From Chrysopilus asiliformis (taxonomy: Eukaryota; Arthropoda; Insecta; Diptera; Rhagionidae), in contig OZ035963.1 of the NCBI GenBank assembly GCA_964034945.1, positions 37,640,361 to 37,704,360 on the forward strand: a stretch of 64,000 nt of DNA. The letters run 5' to 3'. The notes under the pieces are model-generated. The model had not been told where the DNA came from. It saw only the letters and a program-made list of their open reading frames with translations, and searched no databases. A program made the translations under genes and the position numbers. Shown one piece after another: positions 10,730 through 22,268 of the stretch (positions are counted from its first letter, which is position 1; each line of letters begins with the position of its first letter).

Positions 10730-11080
10730 ACTACTTTCTATCGAGATATTTTAATGTTATTTTGAAAACTAAATTTCCCAATATGACTCACTGTTTTCGA
10801 GAAAATTGCAAAAAAATGTTTCGTTTGTATGGGATAGAAAGAAAGAAATGGTTCAGTTTGGCTCGTTCAAGAATTTAGCCTAGCTATTTGCGAGAAATGT
10901 AACTATAAAAAATTGCAAGTCCCCAGCTCAATCTTTTCGAAAGTTATGGTGTTTACGGACAGATGGACAGACGAACGGACATGTGGAAATCAGAATCTTT
11001 TGTCATCCCTAACACCATGGTGTAGTTGTGTCCATGATTGGCTCTATGCGTTACAAACATTATACTAAATCTAATATACT
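10730..11080 (+). repeat. Dispersed repeat family C
   Basis: The order of GAGAAAATTGCA, TTTCGTTTGTAT, AAAGTTATGG, a GGACAGA-rich run and ACTAAATCTAATATACT is repeated at 40930-41265, and a weaker relative lies at 63720-63930. Frames starting in it (such as 11038-11340) are not convincing genes. Confidence 0.6.
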
Positions 11081-11655
11081 TCTATATGATATATCATATA
11101 GGGTATAAATATTCAAATGATTCATTCTGCAAATACAGTGCTATACGACTGACTTCAGTTCTGTGCACACTGAATGCAATATTTAAAATTTTTACTGGCC
11201 AAGGGATGTATTTAGAAAAATGGGCCTATCTGAAGGCAATCTTACTTTCTTTAGCTGCCAATTTGAGAGAAGCTAACTGCAAGCTAAAGGTACAGAATGG
11301 CAGCATATTAATGGTTCGAATTAGAAAAATTTTCGCCTGAGGTGCTTTTCTTTCATTTTTGGCTTCTTATAGCTATTATATTGTTACTTTTGGAAAAACA
11401 ATTCATAATTATTTTAGATTTCTCAGCTTTTAGGTCATATAAATATTACAATATGTTAAATTCTTTGTGTATGTTTCCACATCCTGAAATTTCTACTAAG
11501 AGGACAGGCATGTCTTATATGAAACCCGCCTGCTTCTAATTTGAAGGTGGCCAATTGTCATTATTCTAAAAATGTAAGCCTGTAAGATGAGAAATTCCAA
11601 TAGATTTCAATGGTAATTATTCAAGTAAAAACCATGGCTAAACACAAACAGTATA
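11081..11655. other. Unassigned AT-rich DNA
   Basis: Nothing recognisable. Two short open frames (11038-11340 and 11342-11539) show no domain, no homology that I recognise and strongly AT-driven composition. Confidence 0.35.
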
Positions 11656-12587
11656 CAGTGGAATCCGATTATAACGACCTCCAAGGGACCAACAAATCTG
11701 GTCGTTAAATCCGGTTGTTCGTTATAACCGATTCATAGTTTTAAAGGTTTTAAAATACATGTGTGAAGTTCTAAAATACAAAATTTTTATTGCAAATCGT
11801 CCGTACATTAAAAAATTAAATTTATTTAATTTTTCTGCAGATATTGAGTAATCTGTGGTTGTTTGGATTTTTGGTGCAAGAACTCCTTTTCAATTTTCTT
11901 TTCAATTCTTAGCACAGCTTCTTTTGAAATCTGATCAAAAATGTTATTGAATAATAGGAATGAACTCAATGTCGTAATACCCCGAAGTGCTTCATTGACT
12001 GAAGGTATGACACAACCTGTTTCTGAAATTTTCACCCGATTTTAAAATTATGTATTGTGATGCATAAAACATTATTTACCAGTAGTATCTTCTTCATCTT
12101 TTTCCTCGATACTAAATTGTCGCCTAGCATTCATTGTGGAATTCACAGTATAAACTACGAAATAAACTGAATTAACACAACGTAGATGCACAAAACTTTG
12201 ACAGAACTGATTAGGGGAATTCCCGAAAAGTTCCAACTTTCATTTAATGACTTAAGCAAATGACGTTTAGAAGTGCAACAAGTTTGCAAATTGGGCAAAA
12301 ACTAGGGTATCTGACATGGCGGCCAATTTAGAACATTTGTTAAAAACTTAATCTACCAGGTTTTGATTTTTTTCTATGAGATCTTAAGTTTCGGTCGTTA
12401 TAAACGATATTTTTTTCTGTTTTCGTAGAAAAATGGGTCGTTAAAGCCGATATGTCGTTATATCCGATGTCGTTATAACCAATACCAAAACGCACAGAGT
12501 CTTATGGGCTCTGGCCGGGACCTAAGAAATGCGTCGTTAAAGCCGGTATGTCGTTATAACCGGTGTCGTTATAAGCGGATTCCACTG
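11656..12587 (-). mobile_element. Tigger/pogo-like (Tc1/mariner superfamily) deletion derivative
   Basis: The ends are inverted repeats, CAGTGGAATCCGATTATAAC on the left and its near complement GTTATAAGCGGATTCCACTG on the right, flanked on both sides by TA (11654-11655 and 12588-12589), as for Tc1/mariner-type elements. Further CGTTATAACCG-like subterminal repeats lie inside both ends. At 932 bp it is too short for a full transposase. It keeps a small spliced frame on the minus strand that looks like the C-terminus of a Tigger transposase. Confidence 0.8.
11826..12134 (-). CDS. Truncated Tigger-like transposase C-terminal tail, two exons
   Basis: Exon 1 runs 12134-12080 from an ATG, the intron 12079-12023 starts GTAAAT and ends TTTCAG, and exon 2 runs 12022-11826 to a stop. 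The exons sum to 252 nt with no frame break, giving 83 residues: a short acidic stretch (SIEEKDEEDTT), then PSVNEALRGITTL and a helical segment, ending KQPQITQYLQ. An acidic linker, an EAL...L helix and a terminal KQ..IT..L motif are what I expect of the C-terminal tail of Tigger/pogo transposases; this assignment rests on family knowledge. The catalytic and DNA-binding domains are absent. It could be a decayed remnant that stayed open by chance or a short protein still under selection. Confidence 0.5.
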
Positions 12588-12639
12588 TATTTTCAAAACA
12601 CCGATTTTTTTTCTACGCTACAGATTAAGACCATATTTC

Positions 12640-12960
12640 ACCTATAATATCTGTGGTCACAAGTAATAAGGGCTTAAGTCGAATTTCTTGATTTTTCAGG
12701 AGAAGCATTTTAATATTTATGAAATTTTAACTGTTGGTGGCAAAAGGGTATCAAAACGAATTCAAAAACCTATAACTAAAAAATGTTATGAAAAATAAGC
12801 GTTTTACGATTGGTTTAATCTGGTCAAAAATGGTTATAGAAACTAACGGGTCAGTGGAATTAAAAGCATTTTGGAAATAGAAGGCAATTCTGTAAAAACA
12901 TTGAAAACGGCTAAAGTCGAGTTAGGCCCTTACAACTTGTAACCACATTGTTAAGGGGGT
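12640..12960 (+). repeat. Dispersed repeat family B
   Basis: The segment running from GGTCACAAGTAATAAGGGCTT to GAGTTAGGCCCTTACAACTT recurs reverse-complemented at 56671-56797 and 59738-59920, where the two halves are separated by about 2.9 kb of inserted DNA. No coding sequence is seen. Confidence 0.7.
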
Positions 12961-14372
12961 ACCCAGGAAAAATATCGTTCAAAGCGAATTATAACTTAAA
13001 TTTTGTTGAAAAATCATTCAAGTTAAGGTAAATAATCTGCTTCTACTTTTCTAAATTCATAAAAAATGTATTCTATAAAAATTCGTTCACGATCCCCCTA
13101 AAAATTGTCTGTGAAATACTACATTGCAGGGTTCAAACTAACGTTTTTTTTTACTTTGAAGCTTACATCAGAACTTAATTTACATATCGTCATTGCCTAA
13201 TTTACATTTGCATATATCTGTGCACTGTCAATTGCTTCGATAGAAAAGCTAAAAGCCAAACAATTCAACCCTTCATTCGTAGATATTTCCTCGTCGATTT
13301 AGTGGATTGGAGTATATCCTGCCGCATAATGCACAGGAATAGATACATTTGAATGTAACAATTGACAGGATGGAATGTTGATGCTGAACACCGCAGGTAC
13401 AGGTTTATTTTAAGGGAGTGTTATACAAAGCAGGCTATACCACCCTCGGTAGTGTGCATTAAACTACTTGTATTCAAAATACGTACATAGGTTTGATGCG
13501 ATCAGAGTTCGTATGTTAGTATGTTTATATATTTACAGATCTGTGAGTGGTAACAACTTTAGCAATCAGAGCATCATATTTTCCTATTGGATTTATTATT
13601 ATGCAGAGGTGATGCGGTTTCAATTCTAGATCGAAATGGATTGCTCCGAGTAAATCTATAAAGGCTTTGGCTATGTTTGCAGAATCAATGGGAAATCTAA
13701 TTTTGAGAACTTGAGGGGTGGAAATGAACTGGCTAAATAGGAAATAAATATTCGAATGGGGAATTGAAATTGATACGTTCTATTTCAGATCGGATCACTA
13801 GTTGGAGATATAACTAGGGTGAATTTACCATACGAGTATCCGTATCCGTACAATAGTATTATTACAAAATTTTCCATAAATTCAAGATTATAAATGCAGT
13901 CTCATTTATGCATATATAAATGTAATTGACGTCTAAAAACATTTAAGTCTAGTTTTTAAAACCATTCAATTTGTAAACCGGACAATTTTAAACAACTTAG
14001 CTAAATCATATTACAATTTCATTTTTTTATGAATCTTCTGTGAAAATAACTTGAATGATAAGTCCATAATATTCATGAACACTAGATTTGTTTTATATCG
14101 TGTAACGAAATAACGGTATATCCTGTCGAAAAAGTAATTAAAAAAGCTTTTGGAAATTAATTTTGCACAATTTTTTCAGAATATTCCAATCGGAGTGACT
14201 GTTGACGGGTTAAAGCTTTACAAACTATAGGGCTGACCGGGACTCGTTGGCTATAGGGGTAAGTAGACTCATTCCGGTTAAGTCAACCACGGTTGAGAAC
14301 AAACCTGCGTGAATTGGACTGTTTATTCAGTCGACTGACAGCTCTCAGTGATCCAACGTCGTTAAACCCACC
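12961..14372. other. Unassigned AT-rich intergenic DNA
   Basis: No gene, RNA or element boundary recognised. Confidence 0.4.
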
Positions 14373-15153
14373 GTTGCCAGATCGGGGGTACTTTTTATTT
14401 TTTGAAATTCAGGGGTTTTTTCAGGGGGAAATCGTGATAGTTGAAATAAAATTTTTTCTGAATTATAATATTCAATATTCTGCCAAGAGCAATCCGGCAT
14501 TTGAATTGAAATGGTTTCGAAGGAAGGAAAAAAATTCAGATTATCAATAAGTCCTGATTTTCATACACCTTACATAGTATGTTTTGAATTTAGTTTACTT
14601 GTTAAGTTTGTGTTTTTTTATTTATGAAAAATTGAAATACACTTTTGTTTTGTTTAATATTGTTTTTTAATACTGAAAATATTTTCTTTCTTCCACCAGA
14701 TTGACGTAGGTTTAGAAAAAATAAAATAATCCAGGAGGTTCTTTATAAGAAAAATTCTCAATGATTAGCAAATTTCAACTTTATCATAGAAACATAACAG
14801 AAGCTATAATTGCCCATTTGTCAATTATTGAAAATCCGCATGGTGATATGAAATCAAAATCCCACTTTTAAGTCAAACTTTTCTGATATGATTTTCAAAT
14901 TCCTCTTTAAAGTCAAACTTTGTGCTTTTTTTTGAGATTCTTTGGTTAAAAATGTCCAAATTTATGCCCTAAAACCTAAAAATAAAAAAAACTTGCTGGT
15001 TGACTGTTTTATATACGACAATTGCCTAAATTTTGGTTATAACTAATTGTTGCAATACGAATAAAAAATTTGGGGGTTTTTATTCCAAAATTGCCCGTTT
15101 CAGGGGGTTTTTCAGGCTACAACGGGGGGAAAATTTGCTGGCTGTCTGGCAAC
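14373..15153. mobile_element. Possible MITE with GTTGCCAGA...TCTGGCAAC ends
   Basis: A 9-bp perfect inverted repeat bounds the segment. Just inside, CAGGGGTTTTTTCAGGGGG on the left and a similar TTTCAGGGGGTTTTTCAGG on the right repeat in direct orientation. There is no clear target duplication, and open frames inside (14293-14550, 15033-15269) are low in information. The transposon call is tentative. Confidence 0.35.
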
Positions 15154-17429
15154 TGTCAGACTCTGACCACAGTGCTCTTGCAACAAACTGTGAGGGGAAC
15201 AAACGAAATTTCAAGCGTGTGAGTAATTTTTTTTTCTTGTTAATTAAATTGTTTTGTAGCTTACACTGAGCTCGTCAGTGATTTCAAGTGAAAATTTAAG
15301 TTAGTGAAGCATTTTCTGACCCATACTTTTTCATTTTTTTCACGAGTGTGTTAAAAATAAAATGGCGGCTTGGGGCTAGTTGACTCACAGTATACTGGGG
15401 TTAAATGATTTGATATGAATTACCTATATTTTTTTGTTAATTAATTTTATTTTTTTTAAATTAGATGAAATTTTATTTATGTTAATCTGAAATGTTATTA
15501 ATTTTTTAAAGAATATATTTTTTCAGAATTATTATAGTTTTTTAATATGTTCCAACACATTTTCCCTATAAAAAGTATAGAGTCAAATAACCCCGTTCAC
15601 AGAGTCAACAAGCCCCAGACACAGGGTTAGTCGACTCATCGAAGAACTTTTTTTAAAATGAAAAAAAAATATTCGAAACACTTATAATTAGTCAAAATAA
15701 AAGATTGACTAAGAAACACAATTGAATAAACCAACCAAAAACGTCTTTACTATACCTGAAGCAATTACGAAAAAACTTTTATAAAGTAGATTATAAAAAG
15801 TGGGTCTACTAGCCTCGGTCTACCCTACCATGGGAACGGGAAAGCAAGAAGGTGGAGGTTTAAAATACCGTGTTAATTACCCAGGTCTGTTAAAAAACAG
15901 ATTTGTGATTTTCAACGCAAACTTTTAGACAACAAAAAGCTTTTGTGCAACGATATTTGGTGAATTTTATTTATTCACTAATTCTAGTATACGACACAAT
16001 ACATTTCCCCTCGCAACCTAGAGGTTTGAACATCCGTATGTGGTATACCTATTTCTACCAAAATCTGTCAAATTGACAGACATTTTGAAAACGCCTTAAC
16101 TCGAGAACAACCCAACCGATTTTGATGCAATTTTCCCTATACGTAGCTTTAGTATCTGGTCAAATTATAGGCTTTGTATGCTATCAAGTCCCGTGCACCC
16201 CTTGTGATTCCTACCTATTTTTAGTGATCCTTACCTATTTTTTCGCACAGTTTTCGAACATTTTATGACCTTACGTGTATACGTTTGGACCAATATGATT
16301 AAAAATTCGAACCGAAATACTTACATGAATTATAAACACCGATAACACAAACCCATCAACTTATTCGCTTTTTTAAAATAAATATATGCGAGGAAAAAGA
16401 ATTTTCGTGAGATTATAATATTGATAATTAGGAAACCCAGCCTTTATAATTATAATTAATATATATTGAACAATAATTATAATTACCAAAAAGTCCACTG
16501 TCTCATATATTCTTATTTTTATTTCTCTCCGTGTACATATATGAAGAATAAAAGCGATGAAATTCGACAAAGCACATCTAATTTCTTGTTAAAAGTGTAG
16601 ATTTGTTTCATGTCACGACTTTATCAGCAAGCAATCGCCTCCTGTGTTGAAAATCATGCTTAACAATGGTGAATATGTCGTTCCTTAGTCTTGTTTTTCA
16701 ACTGCATTTAACCTCAGTTTTTTCTTGTAGTAAGAACAAGCTAGTAAATGATCTATTTGAATAGAAGTCACAGCGATTACATTATTTCCTTAACTTCTAT
16801 CCATATAACAACAGTTCCACTACCCGAAAATAGTAACAAAAAAAAACTGACTACCTACCAACGCTTGTTTACTTTTTATCTAGATAAAAGATGAAGAATA
16901 AACTGGTCTAACAGCGTGCGCAAATCTTTTTAACATGCAGATTGAAAATAGTTCTTTGTAAACTATGATATTTTAGAAAGGTTATCGCCGGGTGAAATAA
17001 GGGAAATGCATTTTACTCCTAATATCACTACATCCAATGACTATTAAATAGTTGTATTCCATATTCATGTAAATTGGGAGGTTACATGCTATTTGCGGTT
17101 TTTCTCTCCTTACCCCGTTTTACCGCCGTCATTTTCTATACAAATATTTTCCCATTTTCGAACATTTGGCGGCACGGCTCGCCCGATATGGTTAAAAATT
17201 TATACGGTGATATGCTAAACTACATTATAAACTAGATCTATTTCAAAAAATCGGTTCCTTACTGACACTACTCACCATCTCACTATGTCTCTATCTTTTG
17301 AAGCGCTGAAAGGATTTCTGAAAGGGAAAGCGCGAACGAAAATTTTCACCACTCAAAGTACTCCCTCCTGCATTTTGAGAATCCCCTTATCTGCTATATT
17401 CTAAACAAGAAAATTTGCTGAAGGCGTAA
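15154..17429. other. Unassigned AT-rich DNA with scattered repeat fragments
   Basis: No gene is recognised. The 15580-15840 part repeats short phrases such as AGTCAACAAGCCCC and GGGTTAGTCGACTCATC that also echo 14230-14300. The 16070-16250 part looks like a dispersed repeat but has no partner that I can identify in the window. Confidence 0.35.
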
Positions 17430-18103
17430 CCCCACGGTTAGACGTGCGACTAGAAGTCGCATGCGATTATCCCTCCTACTACGTTTTTCAATTTGACAGG
17501 TGTTGCGATTTGCTCTGCTGTCTTGCGACATTGCATGTGACTTCAGTTGAAAAATGTCAAACGCAAGAAAACAAACAAAGTTATTAGCCGCAGTAAGCTA
17601 TAAAAATGATAGAAATCGCAGAAAAGTCAGCCAAAAACTATGAAGGCTCATAAATATCTTCTGTCGATGCTCCAGACTTCCGACTCGGATATATTTTCTT
17701 TTTTTTTCGTGAACATACGTCGTTCGTAAATTTCTCAACTTTTTCTTCACTTCCTCGCTTGTGAGTTTCAATTCCGCGCCGATTTGTTCATACGCCTGCC
17801 TCTTGAGATCGTTTCTACGATACAATTTCGAGGCAGTCTTCCAGAGGCACTCTCTTTCCCGGCACAAATTCATTAATTTCAAAATTTCACTTCTACTCAA
17901 CTTTTTTTCTGCCCTTGTGAAATCAGACATAACCTTAAATGTCAAATCATTTGCAGTTCCAGTCGCAGCTCAGATTGTATGAGGTTTTTACATACGACTT
18001 GAGTTGCGATTTTCCCCGCTTGCATGCAACTGGCGTTTACACGAGCGATTTCCCTGAGATGAGATACGGCATGCGACTTCTAGTCGCACGTCTAACCGTG
18101 GGG
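17430..18103. mobile_element. PIF/Harbinger-type non-autonomous element
   Basis: Perfect or near-perfect terminal inverted repeats of about 36 bp (CCCCACGGTTAGACGTGCGA and onward to GCATGC) face each other, and a 3-bp TAA target duplication lies at 17427-17429 and 18104-18106. A TWA trinucleotide duplication is the PIF/Harbinger signature. At 674 bp it has no room for a transposase but carries a MADF-like frame, the accessory DNA-binding type known from Harbinger elements. Confidence 0.85.
17598..17945 (-). CDS. MADF/Myb-like DNA-binding protein carried by a Harbinger element
   Basis: A 115-residue frame lies wholly inside the inverted repeats. Residues of about 30-85 read as a MADF (Myb/SANT-like) helix-turn-helix: ECLWKTASKLYRR, then AYEQIGAEL, then VKKKLRNLRTTYVHEKKR, with the spaced aromatic and basic positions typical of the domain. 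PIF/Harbinger transposons normally encode such a protein beside the DDE transposase, where it helps bind the ends and bring the transposase to the nucleus. Here the transposase is missing. An internal ATG five codons in is an equally plausible start. The C-terminal part (SFWLTFLRFLSFL) is hydrophobic and unlike the family, so the frame may have lost its true end. Confidence 0.6.
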   Translation of the reverse strand: MTFKVMSDFTRAEKKLSRSEILKLMNLCRERECLWKTASKLYRRNDLKRQAYEQIGAELKLTSEEVKKKLRNLRTTYVHEKKRKYIRVGSLEHRQKIFMSLHSFWLTFLRFLSFL

Positions 18104-18504
18104 TAAGAAATTCGCAATTTTCCTGCTTATGGACCAAAAACACGGATCAGTTTAGTAAATATTATTAAACAAATACCAAAACTGACAAAAACTTTGGTCG
18201 CTAGCATACCCCACAAGCTCTGTAAAAGGAGAAATGTCGATAAGACTAACAATAAGTTTCGTTGATCTAGTCCAATATTCACAGTTAATGGCATGAATGG
18301 TGCCCGACCGAAATTTCGGTATCGGCCTGTTTCGAACAAAAATTAGAGTTCTGAAAACCAAGAGTGGTATTCCGTAACTTGTTTCAAGCGTTTGTTTCGA
18401 ATTAGAATAAAAAGTAGTATTCGCTGTCTCTGTTCCAATAAATGACAAGGCTAAACAGAGATACCAAGTACTACTTTTCTTCTAACTTGAAACAAACGCT
18501 TGAA
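18104..18504. other. Unassigned AT-rich DNA
   Basis: No recognisable gene. Frames 18127-18339 and 18152-18448 overlap each other in different registers and have no recognisable domain. Confidence 0.35.
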
Positions 18505-18605
18505 ACTATTAGTTCGAATAAATGGAGTAGAGCTTAAAGAGAGATATTCTTACAGCTTCGGTCGAATAAATGGAGTAGAGCTTTAAGAGAGATTTTCTTA
18601 TAGGA
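18505..18605. repeat. Short direct duplication
   Basis: TCGAATAAATGGAGTAGAGC followed by TTAAGAGAGAT..TTCTTA occurs twice about 53 bases apart with few differences, indicating a local tandem duplication. Confidence 0.75.
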
Positions 18606-18823
18606 TACGTATGTATTGCAAATCGATTAAAAATCCTACAAGGATTTATATACTCCTTACTTATTACAGTTAATTCTCATAGATTTTATATTTTGCTTTT
18701 GTATTTTTCATTAGAATTAAGATTTAGATAAAAGTATTATAACAATATACTGCAATTGATTTCTGTTGGATTTCACTACATTTAATGTAGGACACTAAAT
18801 GCCTGTAATGTAAGACACTAAGT

Positions 18824-18947
18824 GCCGTTTGCACCAACAAAACTTAGCAACTTATGTACAACTTAAAAAATTTAAGTCGGAGAATTTCTACGGTTTAAGT
18901 AGGCTAACCACAACTTAATTTTTTAAGAATAATACGCGCAAACGGAC
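18824..18947. mobile_element. Possible short MITE with CCGTTTGC...GCAAACGG ends
   Basis: CCGTTTGC at the left and GCAAACGG at the right are inverted, and the interior has several TTAAGT/ACTTAA motifs in both orientations. Only 8-9 bp of the ends pair, so the call is weak. Confidence 0.35.
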
Positions 18948-19004
18948 CTAAATGGCTAAATTTAGTGATTTCCAACTGCAGTGTGATTGGAAAAGGGAGG
19001 GTGA

Positions 19005-19120
19005 ATTCACACAAAAATCCAGCAAACAAACAATGTGTAAAACAATGTGTCACACAAAATGTGTGCGTTTCACACAAAATGTGTGCGATTTCACACAAAA
19101 TATGTGCGATTTCACAGAAC
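19005..19120. repeat. Short tandem repeat with unit TTTCACACAAAATGTGTGCGA
   Basis: Three near-identical units of about 21 bp, themselves palindromic around CACACAAAATGTGTG. The open frames crossing it on both strands are by-products of the repeat. Confidence 0.7.
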
Positions 19121-19199
19121 ATAAATTTGATCTGATGTTTTTCTCTCTGAAATTTTCTAAAATTTCTCTTCCACATCTAATTTTACAATGTTGAGGAGA

Positions 19200-20355
19200 A
19201 ATTGAAAGGTTGAATGACAACAATAATTTGATATGTAAAGAAATAATTGATTTTCGATGATATTTTAGACTAAAAACTCCAAACGAATGAAAATGCTCGA
19301 TGGAAGTATTTGTGTTGCTTCGAAAAAAATACTTCTCCCCTTCAATAATATGCAAAAAAGGATATTTTTGTTTAAAATCTGAAAACATCGGCCTAAAAAA
19401 TTTAATAAAAACAATACAAACTCATTTTTAAATGAAGATAAGATCTTTAAAACTGATTTTTTAAAATAATTTTCTGAAATAATAATGCAATAGTTTTTAG
19501 TTAGAGTTTCGATACACGATTAAATAAAGCCGCCATATTATTTTGTAGTCGCCTGCAGCGGGTAATTAGCCCACTTCTTTGTGATGACGATACAAATTAG
19601 TGTAAAATCACACTACTGTATTTCTCACAAATTTAGTGTGAAATTACACAAATTTAGTTTTAATTGTTGGAACGCGATTTTTGGATATAATCCATAAAAA
19701 GTGTGAGAATACTCAGAAAGAAAATCTAACTACTATTTCAGTTACAATTCGATTTTTAGTATCTAAAAATTCGTTAATTATTGATAAATGTATAATACAA
19801 TAAAACACAAAAAAAAACTTAAATTCTCATAAAATGAATTCTTGATATATTCAATGGTTCATAACCGTCGGCATGTCATATTTACATACGCCTTCTTCAC
19901 AGTTTTGCCTCCACGTTGTGGGTACAAAATGAACACAACCCAACGGGCTAATAAACATCGCTATGCAGCCAATTGAAAATTACCAAAGACGCCGGAAAGG
20001 GCGGTCGTTGGTTATCGTGGATTATAAGCACGGTTCATGGCTTGTTCACGGTTTCTTTTGCAAAATGGTTTTGTTTTTATATTTCGCAGCATGCACACAT
20101 CAACGTCAATCTCCGATTCATGTTTTTAAAATGATCAGTTTTTTTTTGATTTTGTACTTTTAGTGTATTATACATATATCTACTGTAATTGTTAGATTGC
20201 ACGAATAGTTCATCTTCTAATAGATTCCTAGTATTGTTTCCGTGCCATTTTCGTTTGATATAGTGTCCAGCATGCCAAATGTTTTTTTCAGTTCCCCTGA
20301 CTTCAATTAGTTTTCGACCGGTATTGCGTTTTCGTTTATAACTCAGAAAAAAATA
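19200..20355. other. Unassigned AT-rich DNA
   Basis: No gene recognised. Short GTGTAAAATCACAC-like palindromes occur near 19600-19650. Confidence 0.4.
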
Positions 20356-20359
20356 GACG

Positions 20360-20798
20360 GATTACTTCATTGCGTTCATGAAAAATGTCGGCCTCCTAAT
20401 TTTGCCTGAAAAACATTTCCCGAACACTCCTGAGTCGATTGGAGCATTATTACAAAAATTTCTGTCATTCTGTGTAAAAGATTTCTCAAAAACTAATAGA
20501 GCTAGAGCTGTTTGATCCTGGTGTTTGGTCCTGTCAATTATGAGTAGAAATCCGTTAACCGGAGGGCACCAAAAAGAATGAATTATTGAGAATAGCATTC
20601 TCCACAATTTTGTGTTTCATTATTATCCGTTATGTTTTACCGTAAAGATATTTTTATTAAAATATGAAAAAAAAAATAGATTTTGCTTGCAAACTAGCAG
20701 TTTTCGAAAAAAACCGTGAAAGGAACAATTAAAGATATTTCAATTCTCTAAAGGTTTTCCTTTTACCGTAAATCGATATCTTTACTGTTATCGAAATA
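20360..20798 (+). repeat. Dispersed repeat family A, longer copy
   Basis: The segment begins with TTCATGAAAAATGTCGGCC, passes through CACTCCTGAGTCGATTGGAG and ends with CTTTACTGTTATCGAAATATT. The same order, reverse-complemented, is found at 27240-27511 joined to 33649-34110, where an LTR retrotransposon has split it. A partial copy is at 9600-9860 and a diverged one at 42525-42660. Confidence 0.75.
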
Positions 20799-20810
20799 TT
20801 GATAATTTAA

Positions 20811-21687
20811 CTGCACTGAGAGAAATGAACATTTTAAAATTAAACAATTTCCACCCTAGATCTAAAAATCTAGTTACTTGTTTGATTTAAAAAGAAATAT
20901 CCCAGAATCAGCAGAAAATTTTATTATTTAGTAACTCATGATTTTAAATTAAAAAGCTTGTTTTTAGATTTAAAAACCCCAAAATGTTCAAATTTAAAAT
21001 TGCCCCTACTAGAATTAAAAAACCAAAATGTTTAAATTTAAAATCTTTCTTTTTGATTCAAAAATGACCTTTTTAAATTTAAACAAGTTACTTTCAAAAT
21101 TTAAAATCATTCTTTCAAGCGAGATAGAAACCATTCATGTTTAGACTCGCTTCGTTAATTTTCTTCGGTAGCCGTATGCGTTGGCGTGTGGACTTCAAAC
21201 CTAGGGATCTCGTTTTCGAATCGCGGTATGAGCAGGAGTTTTTCAACATTTAATTAATACGTAAGAAAATATTTATAATTTATAAATACTGTAAAAAGTG
21301 AAAAATGCTTACTGGGAAATTGGTAAAAATCTACTATTACTATCGGTAAAAACATGAAAAATGAAGATTATATTTTTTTTAAAAAAGATAATGGCAGATT
21401 ACTATAAATGTTGTAGCGCCCCGCTATAAATGTGATTTTTTCCCTCAGTGAAGCTTTTTAAATTCAAAAAGGTTTTCTTTTAAAATTAGTGTAAATCTTT
21501 TAGAATTAAAAATCTCGTCTTTTAAATTTAAAGAAATAAACACTAGATTTTAAAAGGGCTATCACTAGAATTAAAAAGAATGTGGTTTTTATTTTTAGTA
21601 TGAACTTGTTTAGCTCGTACGCAAACAAAAAATTACTAAAATCTAGAGCATTTCTTTTTGATTTTAGTATATTTTTCTCTGGGTGTG
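20811..21687. mobile_element. Insertion with CACTGAGAGAAA...TTTCTCTGGGTGTG ends and a 12-bp flanking repeat
   Basis: The ends are short imperfect inverted repeats, and TTGATAATTTAA occurs directly on both sides (20799-20810 and 21688-21699), which looks like a target duplication. The interior is built from TTTAAATTT/AATTTAAAA runs and holds a tRNA-like stretch at 21168-21236. A 12-bp duplication is long for most DNA transposons and would suit a SINE/LINE-type or Mutator-like event, so the class is uncertain. Confidence 0.55.
21168..21236 (+). repeat. tRNA-like sequence inside the 20811-21687 insertion
   Basis: GGTAGCCGTATGCGTTGGCG resembles a tRNA A box and D arm, and about 30 bases further TTTTCGAATCGCGG resembles a B box. 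The arms do not fold into a full cloverleaf, so it is not a functional tRNA. Confidence 0.45.
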
Positions 21688-21702
21688 TTGATAATTTAAT
21701 TA

Positions 21703-22268
21703 TAAATTTTCAAGTTAACAACGGTTACACAATTTAAAACTAACAAAGATAATCAAGGTATTTAAAATTACAGTGTCGCCACAGTACTCTCTCTCTAATG
21801 ACCGTTAAAGAAATCAATAACTAGAATTTTGTTTCTTTCATCGAAATGAGATTTAAAAGTAAACCGAACTTTTAAAGATGAATGTTTTGGCGATTTAATA
21901 TTAGGACGAATAGTATTGAAAACAGTATTTGTTGTCGGTTAGTTTAAATAATTAATTATATTCGAAAAACAAGGCTTAAATCTATCAGCTAAAACGGTAA
22001 CATTTTTGTTTTTAGTATTTCGTGTAAAGTATTTATCATTTCTATCTATAATAGAATATGGTGCTTGTAAAGCGAATCTCAAACAATCTGTTCTTAAAAA
22101 CACATGAGAACACGAGTTCAAATCGTGATTTGTTTGAGTTATATGAAAATGAAATTGGTCCGATTTCAATTAAATTTTTACGTAATTTGTTAATAAAATC
22201 ATTTTCAAATTCAGTTTTGTTTGAAGAATTTCCTCCATGAATTAACTCCGTTGAAGAACTTTTAAAAA
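21703..22268 (-). pseudogene. Decayed 3' end of a CsRn1-like LTR retrotransposon (LTR piece plus pol C-terminus)
   Basis: The plus strand reads an LTR end (AACGGTTACAC ... ACAGTGTCGCCACA, ending 21783), then a polypurine tract equivalent, then the complement of the pol 3' end. The minus frame 22169-21939 contains [13 protein letters not shown] and NKNVTV, which match the C-terminal part of the intact pol at 27769-30783. Frameshifts and a stop break it, and everything upstream in pol is missing. It is therefore an old, truncated relative of the complete element at 27516-33648. Confidence 0.8.
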
